The notes under the pieces were generated by a model. That model did no database searches, was not told where the DNA came from, and was given only the letters and a program-made list of their open reading frames with translations. A stretch of 64,000 bases of DNA, taken from an uncultured Bacilli bacterium (GTDB lineage Bacteria > Bacillota_I > Bacilli_A > RF39 > UBA660). Positions 25,504-33,793 of this stretch are shown here, piece after piece. The translations under genes were made by a program, and so were the position numbers. The stretch spans positions 28,418-92,417 of the forward strand of contig CAJTZC010000003.1 of assembly GCA_910583745.1 (NCBI GenBank). Reading direction: 5' to 3'. Each line of letters starts with the position of its first letter. The first letter of the stretch is position 1.

Positions 25504-25580
25504 TGGTGCTCCTGGACGGATTCGAACCGTCTACCTATTCCTTCGGAGGGAATTACTCTATCCAAATGAGCTACAAGAGC
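25504..25580 (-). tRNA. tRNA-Arg (anticodon CCG)
   Basis: Cloverleaf on the minus strand: acceptor GCTCTTG/CAGGAGC with one G-U, D arm GCTCATTTGGATAGAGT, anticodon stem ATTCC/GGAAT with loop CTCCGAA, T stem GACGG/CCGTC with loop TTCGAAT, discriminator A and encoded CCA. It reads CGG codons. Confidence 0.95.
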
Positions 25581-25588
25581 AAAAAAAT

Positions 25589-25610
25589 GGAGAATACGCG
25601 AGTAATCTCC
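25589..25610. terminator. Bidirectional terminator between the DUF378 gene and tRNA-Arg
   Basis: GGAGAATAC, GCGA loop, GTAATCTCC with one mismatch. T runs lie on the 3' side on both strands, so it ends the DUF378 transcript before the tRNA. Confidence 0.7.
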
Positions 25611-25670
25611 TTTTTATACTAAGACACTCACAAAGTAATCTTATCACATATTCAAATAAAATGTCAAAAA

Positions 25671-25868
25671 TTACTTTTCTGAATGCATAAATAATAGCCC
25701 TATGTTAATTAGACCAGTGATTCCTACTAAAGAATAAACTAATCTAGTAAGAACTGTCATTTCACCGAATAGTGCTGCTACCAGGTCGAACTCTAAAAGT
25801 CCTACTAAACCCCAGTTGATGGCACCAACTATAGTGAAAACTAATGCTATCTTCTGTAGTGTTTCCAT
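25671..25868 (-). CDS. DUF378 small membrane protein (YuzA-like)
   Basis: 65 residues with two membrane helices: IALVFTIVGAINWGLVGL and LVYSLVGITGLINIGLLFM. The GAINWGLVG motif defines DUF378. The function of the family is unknown. AAAGGA lies eight bases before the ATG. Confidence 0.88.
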   Translation of the reverse strand: METLQKIALVFTIVGAINWGLVGLLEFDLVAALFGEMTVLTRLVYSLVGITGLINIGLLFMHSEK

Positions 25869-25977
25869 ATCAATAATCCTTTCTTCTCTAATATTATGTG
25901 AAAAATAAATGAAGTTATACCTGAATTTTCATCTAAATTTCATGTTTAAAATATATATAAAGTAGCAAAATAATAAT

Positions 25978-26478
25978 ATGAAAACTATGATAATGTGTGT
26001 AGAAGTATTTTTGGCAAGAATGATTGATGTCAGTATCGGTTCTGTACGAACTATTCTTTTAGTAAAAGGAAAAAACATTATATCGATGATTTTAGCGTTT
26101 ATAGAAATACTCATTTGGTATTTTGTAGCAAGGGAAATACTTACTAGTCGTGATACTAGTTTGTATCTGGTGTTTAGCTACGCGGGTGGGTATGCATTTG
26201 GAACCTATGTAGGTGGACTCATCAATAAGTATTTCGTTCGAGGCAATCTGACTGCTTTCGTAGTCACTTCGATAAAAAATAAAAGTATGGTCGATAAATT
26301 AAAGAAAGTAAAATACGGTGTGAGTGTTTTGAGCTATGAAGATGGTAAGATGGTCCTGTTGATTGAACTTGCAAAGAAAAATCTGAACAAATTAAAGAGC
26401 ACCATCAAAGAAATCGATGACAGTGCATTTTTAGTCGTAAATGAATCGATGCATGTAGAAAACGGATTTATGCCTTAG
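25978..26478 (+). CDS. UPF0316 family membrane protein (DUF5698/DUF2179)
   Basis: 166 residues. Three membrane segments fill the N-terminal 85 residues, with ARMIDVSIGSVRTILLVKGK the most conserved part and YAGGYAFGTYVGGLIN the third. The C-terminal 80 residues (VKYGVSVLSYEDGKMVLLIE) form the small DUF2179 domain found also in YitT proteins. The function is unknown. No clear Shine-Dalgarno precedes the ATG; internal ATGs at codons 4 and 6 are alternatives. It overlaps the tail of the convergent ATPase gene by four bases. Confidence 0.8.
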   Translation: MKTMIMCVEVFLARMIDVSIGSVRTILLVKGKNIISMILAFIEILIWYFVAREILTSRDTSLYLVFSYAGGYAFGTYVGGLINKYFVRGNLTAFVVTSIKNKSMVDKLKKVKYGVSVLSYEDGKMVLLIELAKKNLNKLKSTIKEIDDSAFLVVNESMHVENGFMP

Positions 26479-29057
26479 ACCGAATTTGAAAAGCCAAATT
26501 TTTTAATTATGCATTTTCTCAGTATGTCGATTGGCAAAACGCTCGATGCGAATAATAGCATTATCGAGAATTCTTTCCAGGTCAATCCATAGGTTCTAAA
26601 GGTAGAGCCTCCTCCATAAAGAAGAACTATTTGTATGATTACAATCAAAAAGATGATGGCAATAAAAGGGATGTTTTTTGTGATGTTGGCGAAGATGTTG
26701 ATGCGGCTCGTGCGGGCATTGAACGAATTTATCACTCCTGAGAACACGAATAAGCCGAAAAAAGCTGTCATCAAATATTTTTCTTCTAAGTCTGGTCTAA
26801 ATATATCTTTAAGAAAAGGCAATTTTAAGAATAAGATTAAAAGTAAAGCCGTGTATACTCCTGTCACGAGAATGCTTGAATACATATACTTGTTGATTAT
26901 CGGTTCGTTCTTCTTTGTCGGTGTGTTATTCATATACTCTTCTAAAGGTGGCTCGAATGAAAAGGCTAGTCCTGCGAATGTATCCATAATCATATTAATC
27001 CACAACATCTGCATGACTGTAATTGGAGTGTTGATGTTCAAGAAAGGTCCTAAAATGCTCAATGCTAACGCACAGAGATTCATTGTGAGTTGAAAGATTA
27101 CAAATTTTCTAATGCTTTTAAATATCGTCCTTCCATATAAAACGGCTTTACCAATCGATAGCAAATCGTTATCTAAAATGACGATGTCTGCCGCTTCTTT
27201 GCTGACTTCGCTGCCGGAGCCCATAGCAAAGCCAACATCTGCACACTTGAGAGCGGGCGCGTCGTTCACACCGTCTCCTGTCATACCGACCACTTCTTTT
27301 AGAGATTGTCCGATTTTGACTAGGCGACTTTTGTCTGTCGGGAGAGCTCTCGCGATGATTTTTATGTCTTTATAAATCTTTTTTACATCTTCATCCGACA
27401 TCGTGGCAAGCTCTTTGCTCGTCAGGACTAAATCAGAATCGCTTTTTATTAATCCGATTTCTCTACCGATGTTCTTAGAAGTCTCTAGAGCATCTCCTGT
27501 TATCATAACGATGTGAATTTTCGCGTTTTCGATGAGCGAAATCGCCTTTTTGGCATTGTCGGAAATTTCATCTTTTAAAAGGATTAAACTGATGAAAATT
27601 AGAGAACTCGAATATTTGCTTGCTCTTTCCGCTAAGACTAAAACTCTGTGCCCCAATCGCGTATATTTTGTTATGGTATTTTGCAGTTTTTCGGTGTCGA
27701 CAAATTCTTTTTGACCTTTGCTGTTGTAGGCCTCTCTTACCTTAGAGAGAAGTACTTCCGGAGCGCCCTTTAAGAGTTCACGTGTGGTTCCCTCTGATTC
27801 AATTGTAACAGAAGCGTATTTTGTAGCACTGTCAAAATACTTTTGTTCTATAATTGTCGATTCTACTTTGTAGCTTTTGGCAAAATTTAAAAGCGCCTTA
27901 TCGGTAATGTTCCCTCCTAAAATATTGCCATCTTGGTCTAGTTTCGCTTCATTATTTAGCACAAGATTGTCTAATATCAATCTTCCTATGCGAGGTTTTT
28001 GTCTCAAGTCTTCCATCGATTCTAGGATAGTACCGTCGTTTAATACGAGCCCTACTAGTTCGAGGTTGCCCTTCGTCAATGTTCCAGTTTTATCTGTGAA
28101 AAGTGTGTTTATGGACCCAGCAGTCTCTATACCGACCATACGTCTCACAAGAACGTTATTTTTTACCATTCTTTTCATGTTTGAAGATAATACCAAAGCT
28201 ACCATCATAGGAAGCCCTTCTGGCACACTGACTATGATGATTGTCACTCCTAAAGTTATCGCATAGATGATGTGGCCGAAGATTATTTTTGGCGTTGTGA
28301 TGGTTTCGATTATTGCAGTTAGATTAAAGCCATTCGAGATAAATATTACCGAGAAAAGATAGGATATCATGACTAAGATGGCTCCTATCGTACCTATTTT
28401 GCTTATGATACCTGCAAGTTCGCGCAGTCTAAGTTTTAAAGGACTATCGGGATTCTTATTTAAAAGTTCGAGAGCGATTTTACCATATTTTGTGTTCATT
28501 CCTACTTCGGTAATTTGGATGTACGCACCACCGTTTAAAACTACACTTCCTCGGTAGACTTCATCACCTTTTTTCTTTTCAATGTCTTTTGCTTCGCCTG
28601 TAAAACTCGATTCGTCTAGAGAAATGTTCCCTTCGATGATACGCCCATCTGCAGGTACTAAATCCCCACTGGAGAGCTTGACGGTGTCGCCGACGACGAT
28701 GTCTTCAATTGAGATTTCAGTCAAGTTTCCATCTCTTAAGCAGGTACAATTTATCTTCGAGGACTCTTCTTGCAGTTTTTGAAAAGACTTTTCGCTTCCA
28801 TATTCGCTTATCGTCGAGATTAAAGAGGCGAGGAGTATCGCTATGACGATACCTATCGTCTCAAACCAATCAAAATTTTGAAACAAAAAAACAGTTTTAA
28901 CTGCTAATACGATAAGTAAAATTTTGATTATCGGGTCTCCGAGAGACTCTATAAAGAGTTTTAGAAATCCGTTTTCTTTCGTGTTCGATATCACATTTTT
29001 TCCAAACTTCGCTTGGCTCGCTTGGACTTCACTACTATTTAGACCGCGTTTCATCAT
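26475..29057 (-). CDS. P-type calcium-transporting ATPase (PMCA/SERCA-like)
   Basis: P2-type cation pump of about 860 residues, probably exporting Ca2+. The N-terminal actuator domain holds FTGEAKDIEK (TGE motif), SVPEGLPMMVA is the ion-binding PEGL in M4, DKTGTLTKG carries the phosphorylated Asp, KGAPEVLL binds nucleotide, and MTGDGVNDAPALK is the hinge. M5-M6 show LTMNLCALAL and QMLWINMIMDTFA, with Asn and Asp residues suited to Ca2+. The ATG at 29057 is chosen because AGGTG lies six bases upstream. A long hairpin covers this ribosome site. Confidence 0.92.
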   Translation of the reverse strand: MMKRGLNSSEVQASQAKFGKNVISNTKENGFLKLFIESLGDPIIKILLIVLAVKTVFLFQNFDWFETIGIVIAILLASLISTISEYGSEKSFQKLQEESSKINCTCLRDGNLTEISIEDIVVGDTVKLSSGDLVPADGRIIEGNISLDESSFTGEAKDIEKKKGDEVYRGSVVLNGGAYIQITEVGMNTKYGKIALELLNKNPDSPLKLRLRELAGIISKIGTIGAILVMISYLFSVIFISNGFNLTAIIETITTPKIIFGHIIYAITLGVTIIIVSVPEGLPMMVALVLSSNMKRMVKNNVLVRRMVGIETAGSINTLFTDKTGTLTKGNLELVGLVLNDGTILESMEDLRQKPRIGRLILDNLVLNNEAKLDQDGNILGGNITDKALLNFAKSYKVESTIIEQKYFDSATKYASVTIESEGTTRELLKGAPEVLLSKVREAYNSKGQKEFVDTEKLQNTITKYTRLGHRVLVLAERASKYSSSLIFISLILLKDEISDNAKKAISLIENAKIHIVMITGDALETSKNIGREIGLIKSDSDLVLTSKELATMSDEDVKKIYKDIKIIARALPTDKSRLVKIGQSLKEVVGMTGDGVNDAPALKCADVGFAMGSGSEVSKEAADIVILDNDLLSIGKAVLYGRTIFKSIRKFVIFQLTMNLCALALSILGPFLNINTPITVMQMLWINMIMDTFAGLAFSFEPPLEEYMNNTPTKKNEPIINKYMYSSILVTGVYTALLLILFLKLPFLKDIFRPDLEEKYLMTAFFGLFVFSGVINSFNARTSRINIFANITKNIPFIAIIFLIVIIQIVLLYGGGSTFRTYGLTWKEFSIMLLFASSVLPIDILRKCIIKKFGFSNSV

Positions 29058-29095
29058 AATAGTCACCTAGTTAAGCATATTCTTAGGTGACTATT
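29058..29095 (-). promoter_or_regulatory. 12-bp inverted repeat covering the Ca2+-ATPase ribosome site
   Basis: AATAGTCACCTA and TAGGTGACTATT are exact complements with a 14-base loop. On the mRNA the 3' arm contains the AGGTG Shine-Dalgarno and ends at the start codon. It lacks a T run, so it is not an ordinary terminator. Confidence 0.65.
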
Positions 29096-29104
29096 TTATT
29101 ACAA

Positions 29105-30049
29105 CTATTTTATATCTTCTAAATTGAGGCTTTCTTCTATAATTAAATCGTTAAAATCAATTTTAAACTGCTGTATTGCCTTTATTTTGGCATCTTCGTA
29201 GATATTTTTGGCGTTGACTACCGCTTTATATACATGTTGTAGTTTTGCCTCTTTTTGGTTGTCGAATAGAGCGAAACTCAATGCATTTGCAAGAATAGTG
29301 AGACAGATGTCTGGATATCTGCTGGCCACTTCGTACACTCTTTTGTATTCACTCGTCATCTCGACGATGAATTTCATGATTCTCTCTTTGATGAATGGAG
29401 TGTATGCAAGGGTGACGCCCGTCTGTTTTTCGAGTTTTGGAAGGGTTCCCATCAGGATTTTAACCGTTGTCGGACCATCGGCTTCTTGCACTTCGACTTT
29501 TTGAAATCTTCTGTTGAACGCGCGATCTCTCAAAATGTAGGTCTCGTATTCTTCCGTCGTTGTCGCACCAATCATCTTGATGGTTCCTCTGTCTAAAGCC
29601 GGTTTCAGCATATTTGCAATGTCGATACCGCTGTTTTCATTTCGGTTGACTAAAAGATGCACCTCATCGATAAATATTATCGTTTTGTCCTTTTCGCGAA
29701 GTTCTCTTATTAAAATCTCAATTCTGTTGTCGTTTTCGTTTTCGACAGCGCCTAGCAAACTAGTCATATTTATCTTATAAAGTTGCCAGTCCTTTAAAGC
29801 ATCTGGTATGAGTCCATTTTGTATTCTATATGCGAGACCTTCGACTATGGCCGTTTTACCTATACCAGGTTTACCGACTAAAAGGGCACCTTTTTCAGGT
29901 GTTAAAAGAACGAGTATACTTTCTTTAATTTCTTCGTCTCGGGCAATAGCTGGGTCCGTAATGTAGTTTTTTAAAGTTAAGTTTTCACCGTATGATTCTA
30001 GCAAACTGAATTTTTTTACCGGTTCATCCATCGTAAAAGTTTCTTCCAT
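29105..30049 (-). CDS. Single-domain AAA+ ATPase, ClpB/ClpC D1-like
   Basis: About 314 residues. LLVGKPGIGKTAIVEGLAYR is Walker A, IIFIDEVHLLV Walker B, IGATTTEEYETYI sensor 1 and RAFNRRFQKVEV the arginine-finger region. This is the D1 AAA+ domain of Clp unfoldases, but the N-domain, middle coiled coil and D2 domain are absent, so it is one third of a Clp protein. It may work with the unknown gene upstream or with other partners. The ATG at 30049 has AGGA ten bases upstream; the GTG at 30058 is too close to it. Confidence 0.82.
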   Translation of the reverse strand: MEETFTMDEPVKKFSLLESYGENLTLKNYITDPAIARDEEIKESILVLLTPEKGALLVGKPGIGKTAIVEGLAYRIQNGLIPDALKDWQLYKINMTSLLGAVENENDNRIEILIRELREKDKTIIFIDEVHLLVNRNENSGIDIANMLKPALDRGTIKMIGATTTEEYETYILRDRAFNRRFQKVEVQEADGPTTVKILMGTLPKLEKQTGVTLAYTPFIKERIMKFIVEMTSEYKRVYEVASRYPDICLTILANALSFALFDNQKEAKLQHVYKAVVNAKNIYEDAKIKAIQQFKIDFNDLIIEESLNLEDIK

Positions 30050-30127
30050 ATCTTTCACATCCTATATAATTAGTATAGCAAATAAATAGATTTTTAAAAA
30101 GGTATTTTTACAGAATTCGTGTATACC

Positions 30128-30154
30128 AAAAAAAATGCTGACAAGTTTGTCAGC
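30128..30154 (-). terminator. Terminator of the gene at 30164-31162
   Basis: GCTGACA, AACT, TGTCAGC with an extra A-T pair, then eight T residues on the minus strand. A strong signal. Confidence 0.85.
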
Positions 30155-30163
30155 TGGCAATTT

Positions 30164-31162
30164 TTAAAGATGGAATACTTCTTCAGTTTGTGATGGAGGC
30201 GTATCCGGCTGGCTCGTCGTGGGATTGCCTTTTATGAGTTCGGCGATGGTCTCGACGAGTTGCTTGGAAAACTCGTAATTTGTTCTATATGTTGTCTCTT
30301 CTCTTTTGTACGTCGTGTTCATCATGGATTGTGGAAGCGTTTCGATGACGTATTCTCCCATTGAGAAGATGACTTTGACCGACATCTTGCGTGCTTCCAT
30401 GGGACTACTCGTAATACTTCCCGAATCATTTTTCCCTCTCATGAGACAAACGGTGTCGTTGATGAGCAAGGCGACTCCCGTCACGTCGGATAGTCTCGTG
30501 AGGCGATTGTCTGGGCTATTATGGAGTACTAATTCACCATTTTGCCCGAGCGTCATGCCCTTAAGCTTCATGTTTAACACTTGTTTTTTCGGTATGACAC
30601 CACAGAGATAGTTTTTGGCACGTATTGCAGTCTCTGCCCTGAAATCTGCGTTTAAAAGTATGTTCGAAAATCTGACAATATCTGCTTCACGGCCATCTAA
30701 TATGAACGCATTGTCATTAAATTTTACTCCTTGGTTCATCAAACCCTTATTGATTATTTCAAAATTTTTAATCTCTGTGAAAGCGTAGGTGATGTATTCG
30801 TTTTTATTTAAAACCCAGAGTTTCTGGTCTGTAATGACGAATGCATATTCTATCTCTGTTTGGGCTTCTTTTCCCGTCTTTACATCTAAAACAGTCTCTT
30901 CGATGGGCAATAACTGATTTACTATTTTGGCATTCTCGACACTTATCGTCAAACATGCATTGAGAATAATCTGCTCTTTGCCGACTTGGGAATCGGGATT
31001 TTTAATCTCATAAGGGTTCGTCGGTCCTATGTGTGTACTTCGCGTCTTTAAGATGTCGAATTCTTGCATCGCTTTTTTCTTTTCTTCCGCGGCATTTTTG
31101 GCTGATTCGATACCTTTATTAATCACATCTACGCCTTTTCCGAGTAAGTCTTTCCATCCCAT
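30164..31162 (-). CDS. Soluble protein of unknown function with PH-like segments
   Basis: 332 residues. It opens with an amphipathic helix (GWKDLLGKGVDVINKGIESA) and a charged coil. The middle has repeated strands such as YAFVITDQKLWVLNKNEYIT and GELVLHNSPDNRLTRLSDVT, the style of bacterial PH or YvbH-like domains, then a Pro/Ser/Thr tail. No family was recognised. It lies upstream of the AAA+ gene but behind its own terminator. Confidence 0.6.
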   Translation of the reverse strand: MGWKDLLGKGVDVINKGIESAKNAAEEKKKAMQEFDILKTRSTHIGPTNPYEIKNPDSQVGKEQIILNACLTISVENAKIVNQLLPIEETVLDVKTGKEAQTEIEYAFVITDQKLWVLNKNEYITYAFTEIKNFEIINKGLMNQGVKFNDNAFILDGREADIVRFSNILLNADFRAETAIRAKNYLCGVIPKKQVLNMKLKGMTLGQNGELVLHNSPDNRLTRLSDVTGVALLINDTVCLMRGKNDSGSITSSPMEARKMSVKVIFSMGEYVIETLPQSMMNTTYKREETTYRTNYEFSKQLVETIAELIKGNPTTSQPDTPPSQTEEVFHL

Positions 31163-31249
31163 GAGGATTCCTTCTTTCCATTATAAGTATACCAAAAATG
31201 CATTTTTTTGGATATCGTTTTTTAATATAGTGTACATTCTTTTTCACTA

Positions 31250-31258
31250 TGATATAAT
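31250..31258 (+). promoter_or_regulatory. Extended -10 promoter for the UDG-ATPase pair
   Basis: TGATATAAT, 27 bases before the TTG start at 31285. The -35 region is weak. Confidence 0.6.
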
Positions 31259-31284
31259 AGTATTGCAAAAGTGAGGTGGAAATT

Positions 31285-31980
31285 TTGACATTGGAGGATT
31301 TGAAATTAGAATATGACCGTTTACAGTTTCAATATGGGGACCCATCCTTACATTCCATTTATTTTGGAGGTTGTAACCATCGGCCTCGCATTTTGTTCGT
31401 CTTTATGAATCCGACTGGCAGAAACATCGCCTCCTATAAAGATTGGACGGGGCCCCATTATCCGTGGATTGGCACAAAAAACATTTGGGACCTCTTCTAT
31501 AAAGTGGCTTTGATGGACAAAGACATTTACGACAAGATTAAATCAATCAAAGGTAAAGATTGGACAGTCGAATTTACAGAGGAAGTCTATAGAAATGTAA
31601 ACAAATACGGATACTTTATCAGCAATTTAGGTAAATGTACTCAGGTAGATGCTCGACCTCTTCCCGATTCTGTCTATCAAGAGTATTTACATTTTTTATA
31701 CGAAGAAATCAAGATAGTTGAGCCAGAGGTCGTCGTTTTATTCGGGAACCAAGTGAGTTCCATCGTCTTGCAGGAGAAGATATCTGTATCAACGGTCAGA
31801 AAAAAGAAGTTCGAAAGAGAAATCGATGGGAAGAGGTTCAAATTTTATTCGGTGTTTTATCCCGTGGGAAATGGTCGATTTAACATCGATAAGTCTATCG
31901 AGGATGTCAAGTGGATTTTAGAAAATGAGACGGAGGGCTGTGACAATGGTCTATCTAAAAAGTTTCAGTCTATTGACTGA
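31285..31980 (+). CDS. Uracil-DNA-glycosylase-superfamily protein
   Basis: About 231 residues. RILFVFMNPTGRNIA sits where family 4/5 UDGs have their catalytic and uracil-pocket motif, VVVLFGNQVSSIVL is the central strand, and FYPVGNGRFN takes the place of the HPS/HPxxx loop that contacts DNA. Both motifs differ from classic UDG, so the base removed, if any, is unknown. TTG at 31285 follows AGGTGG at a good distance; the GTG at 31276 lies inside that site. Its 3' end overlaps the ATPase gene by 35 bases. Confidence 0.72.
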   Translation: MTLEDLKLEYDRLQFQYGDPSLHSIYFGGCNHRPRILFVFMNPTGRNIASYKDWTGPHYPWIGTKNIWDLFYKVALMDKDIYDKIKSIKGKDWTVEFTEEVYRNVNKYGYFISNLGKCTQVDARPLPDSVYQEYLHFLYEEIKIVEPEVVVLFGNQVSSIVLQEKISVSTVRKKKFEREIDGKRFKFYSVFYPVGNGRFNIDKSIEDVKWILENETEGCDNGLSKKFQSID

Positions 31981-32803
31981 TTTCCAAGAGGGAACGATTT
32001 TAGAAATCGAATCGCGGCGCATTTTTAACAGCGTCTATCCTCTGTACATCTTTCCTATCAAGGATTTTAAAGATGTCTCTTTTAAAGAAATAACGATTTT
32101 TTATGGAGGGAACGGTTCGGGGAAGTCGACTCTTCTGAACATCATTGCGAGTAAAATCGCAGCTTCTAGAAAATCGTCTATCGATAAGGGAGCCTTTTTC
32201 GATTTATATGTAAAGCGCTGCGAATATGAGATGAGCATCGAAGACCCGATGGAAATAAAGGCTATTACGAGCGACGACGTGTTCGACTATCTTTTGGATA
32301 TTCGGTCTATCAACACTTCTGTCAATCGCCGCAAGGAAAGACTGAGTCAAGAATTTCTACAAAATAAGTTTTCAGACGGGTTTGACAGCTTTGGAGAATA
32401 CGAAAGGATTAAGGAAGTCACAGATGCAAAGACGAAGACGATGTCCCGCTATGTGAGGGAACGACTTGCCAATAACAATATCATCGAGCATTCGAATGGA
32501 GAGTCTGCCCTATTCTTTTGGGAAAGAGAAATTAAAGAGAACGGTATTTATATTTTGGACGAGCCTGAAAACAGTCTGTCGGCAGAAAACCAAATAAAAC
32601 TGATGAAGTTTATCGAAGAGTCTGTCAGATTTTATCATTGCCAATTTATCATTTCGACCCATTCGCCATTTTTGCTCGCGATGCGTGATGCCAAAATATA
32701 CAATCTCGATTCGCTTCCTGTGAAAACCCAAAAATGGACTACACTTCCGAATGTAAGGCTTTATTACGACTTTTTTAAGGAAAATGAAGAAGATTTCGAC
32801 TGA
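31946..32803 (+). CDS. SMC/RecF-like AAA-family ATPase
   Basis: About 285 residues. ITIFYGGNGSGKSTLLNIIA is Walker A; GESALFFWEREIKENG is a reduced signature; IYILDEPENSLSAENQIKLM is Walker B with the D-loop; and FIISTHSPFLLAM is the switch-His region. It is like the ATP-binding head of RecF-, OLD- or ABC-type single-gene ATPases, with only a short insert between halves and no nuclease domain. GGAGG precedes the ATG inside the UDG-like gene, so the two are co-translated and probably act together. Confidence 0.85.
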   Translation: MVYLKSFSLLTDFQEGTILEIESRRIFNSVYPLYIFPIKDFKDVSFKEITIFYGGNGSGKSTLLNIIASKIAASRKSSIDKGAFFDLYVKRCEYEMSIEDPMEIKAITSDDVFDYLLDIRSINTSVNRRKERLSQEFLQNKFSDGFDSFGEYERIKEVTDAKTKTMSRYVRERLANNNIIEHSNGESALFFWEREIKENGIYILDEPENSLSAENQIKLMKFIEESVRFYHCQFIISTHSPFLLAMRDAKIYNLDSLPVKTQKWTTLPNVRLYYDFFKENEEDFD

Positions 32804-32854
32804 GAAATTTCTTTTTTTTGTGTGTTTTGAATAGGAATATTGTCCATTTTGTAG

Positions 32855-32860
32855 TATAAT
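32855..32860 (+). promoter_or_regulatory. -10 box for the exported protein gene
   Basis: TATAAT 30 bases before the ATG of the gene at 32891, without a good -35 box. Confidence 0.4.
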
Positions 32861-32890
32861 TCTCTTAGAGTAGAGTTAGGAGAGGTTATC

Positions 32891-33790
32891 ATGGATAAAA
32901 AGGTTTTGATTTCGATATGGTTTGTGCTTATGACTTTAATCGGGGTTACGGTAACTTATGCCTCTTTGAACTACCCTGAGGAGTTTACCTTAATCGATAA
33001 GAAGTACCACCTCACTGCTTCGGACCCACGAGACTCCAGTGTGGTGTACGCGATTGACATCGATGAGAATGGTAAATTCAATGTTCAGACGAGCAAACTT
33101 GCCAATCCTTTGAATGAAGAGCCTGAACCTATCTATGGAAACTTCACTTCGACGGAGTTTGAAAAATTTAAAAAGATAGTCGTCTATGTTAAGAATATGT
33201 ATGTCCTCGATTCTAAAAATTATCTCTTTTACTACGATTATAGCGATAAGAACGATATTTCTTCTAGCGATGCAGAGTCAATACAAAATGTCGCTTTGGC
33301 GATTGTGTATCTCGGTGAGGGAGATAGGAAACAGGGGAATACCCTTTTAGATGACGCTATGGTCAAACTCGGAAATTCCGTCGGAAACTATCGCGAGGTT
33401 AAATTTACAGAAAAAACCATATCAGGAAATTACAAAGTCGTCGTCGGAGGCCGTGAGATGGCAGTCGAGATTCGAGACAAGCAGTTGTTCATCGATAGTG
33501 TCTTAACTCCCTTGGAGAGCGACTTTAATGAAGTCTATGCCATCGACATCGATAACGATGGCTTGGTCGAAATCATATCTAGAACGTGCGATTTAAGAGT
33601 AAGTCCTGCTACAAATCATTACTTTATTTATAGAATTTCTGCTGAAGGTACGCTCGTAGAGAGTTTAAAGATTTCGATAATGGGGTCGATTGATACCCTC
33701 TATGTAGATGGAAACGATATCATGATAAAATATGAGCCTTTCGAAGCCAAGGTTGGCTATGTCGAAAAAGGGCAATACACTTTAAAATGA
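32891..33790 (+). CDS. Exported protein of unknown function
   Basis: 299 residues with a signal peptide or anchor (VLISIWFVLMTLIGVTVTYA), then an outside domain. Two stretches of the type VYAIDIDENGKFNVQ and VYAIDIDNDGLVEIISR look like FG-GAP/VCBS repeats with Asp-rich loops that could bind calcium. No enzyme motif is visible. AGGAGAGG precedes the ATG. Confidence 0.65.
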   Translation: MDKKVLISIWFVLMTLIGVTVTYASLNYPEEFTLIDKKYHLTASDPRDSSVVYAIDIDENGKFNVQTSKLANPLNEEPEPIYGNFTSTEFEKFKKIVVYVKNMYVLDSKNYLFYYDYSDKNDISSSDAESIQNVALAIVYLGEGDRKQGNTLLDDAMVKLGNSVGNYREVKFTEKTISGNYKVVVGGREMAVEIRDKQLFIDSVLTPLESDFNEVYAIDIDNDGLVEIISRTCDLRVSPATNHYFIYRISAEGTLVESLKISIMGSIDTLYVDGNDIMIKYEPFEAKVGYVEKGQYTLK

Positions 33791-33793
33791 CAA

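Noticed and set aside
25383..25565. 60-codon frame across tRNA-Arg
   Set aside because: It is a by-product of the tRNA sequence and its terminators.
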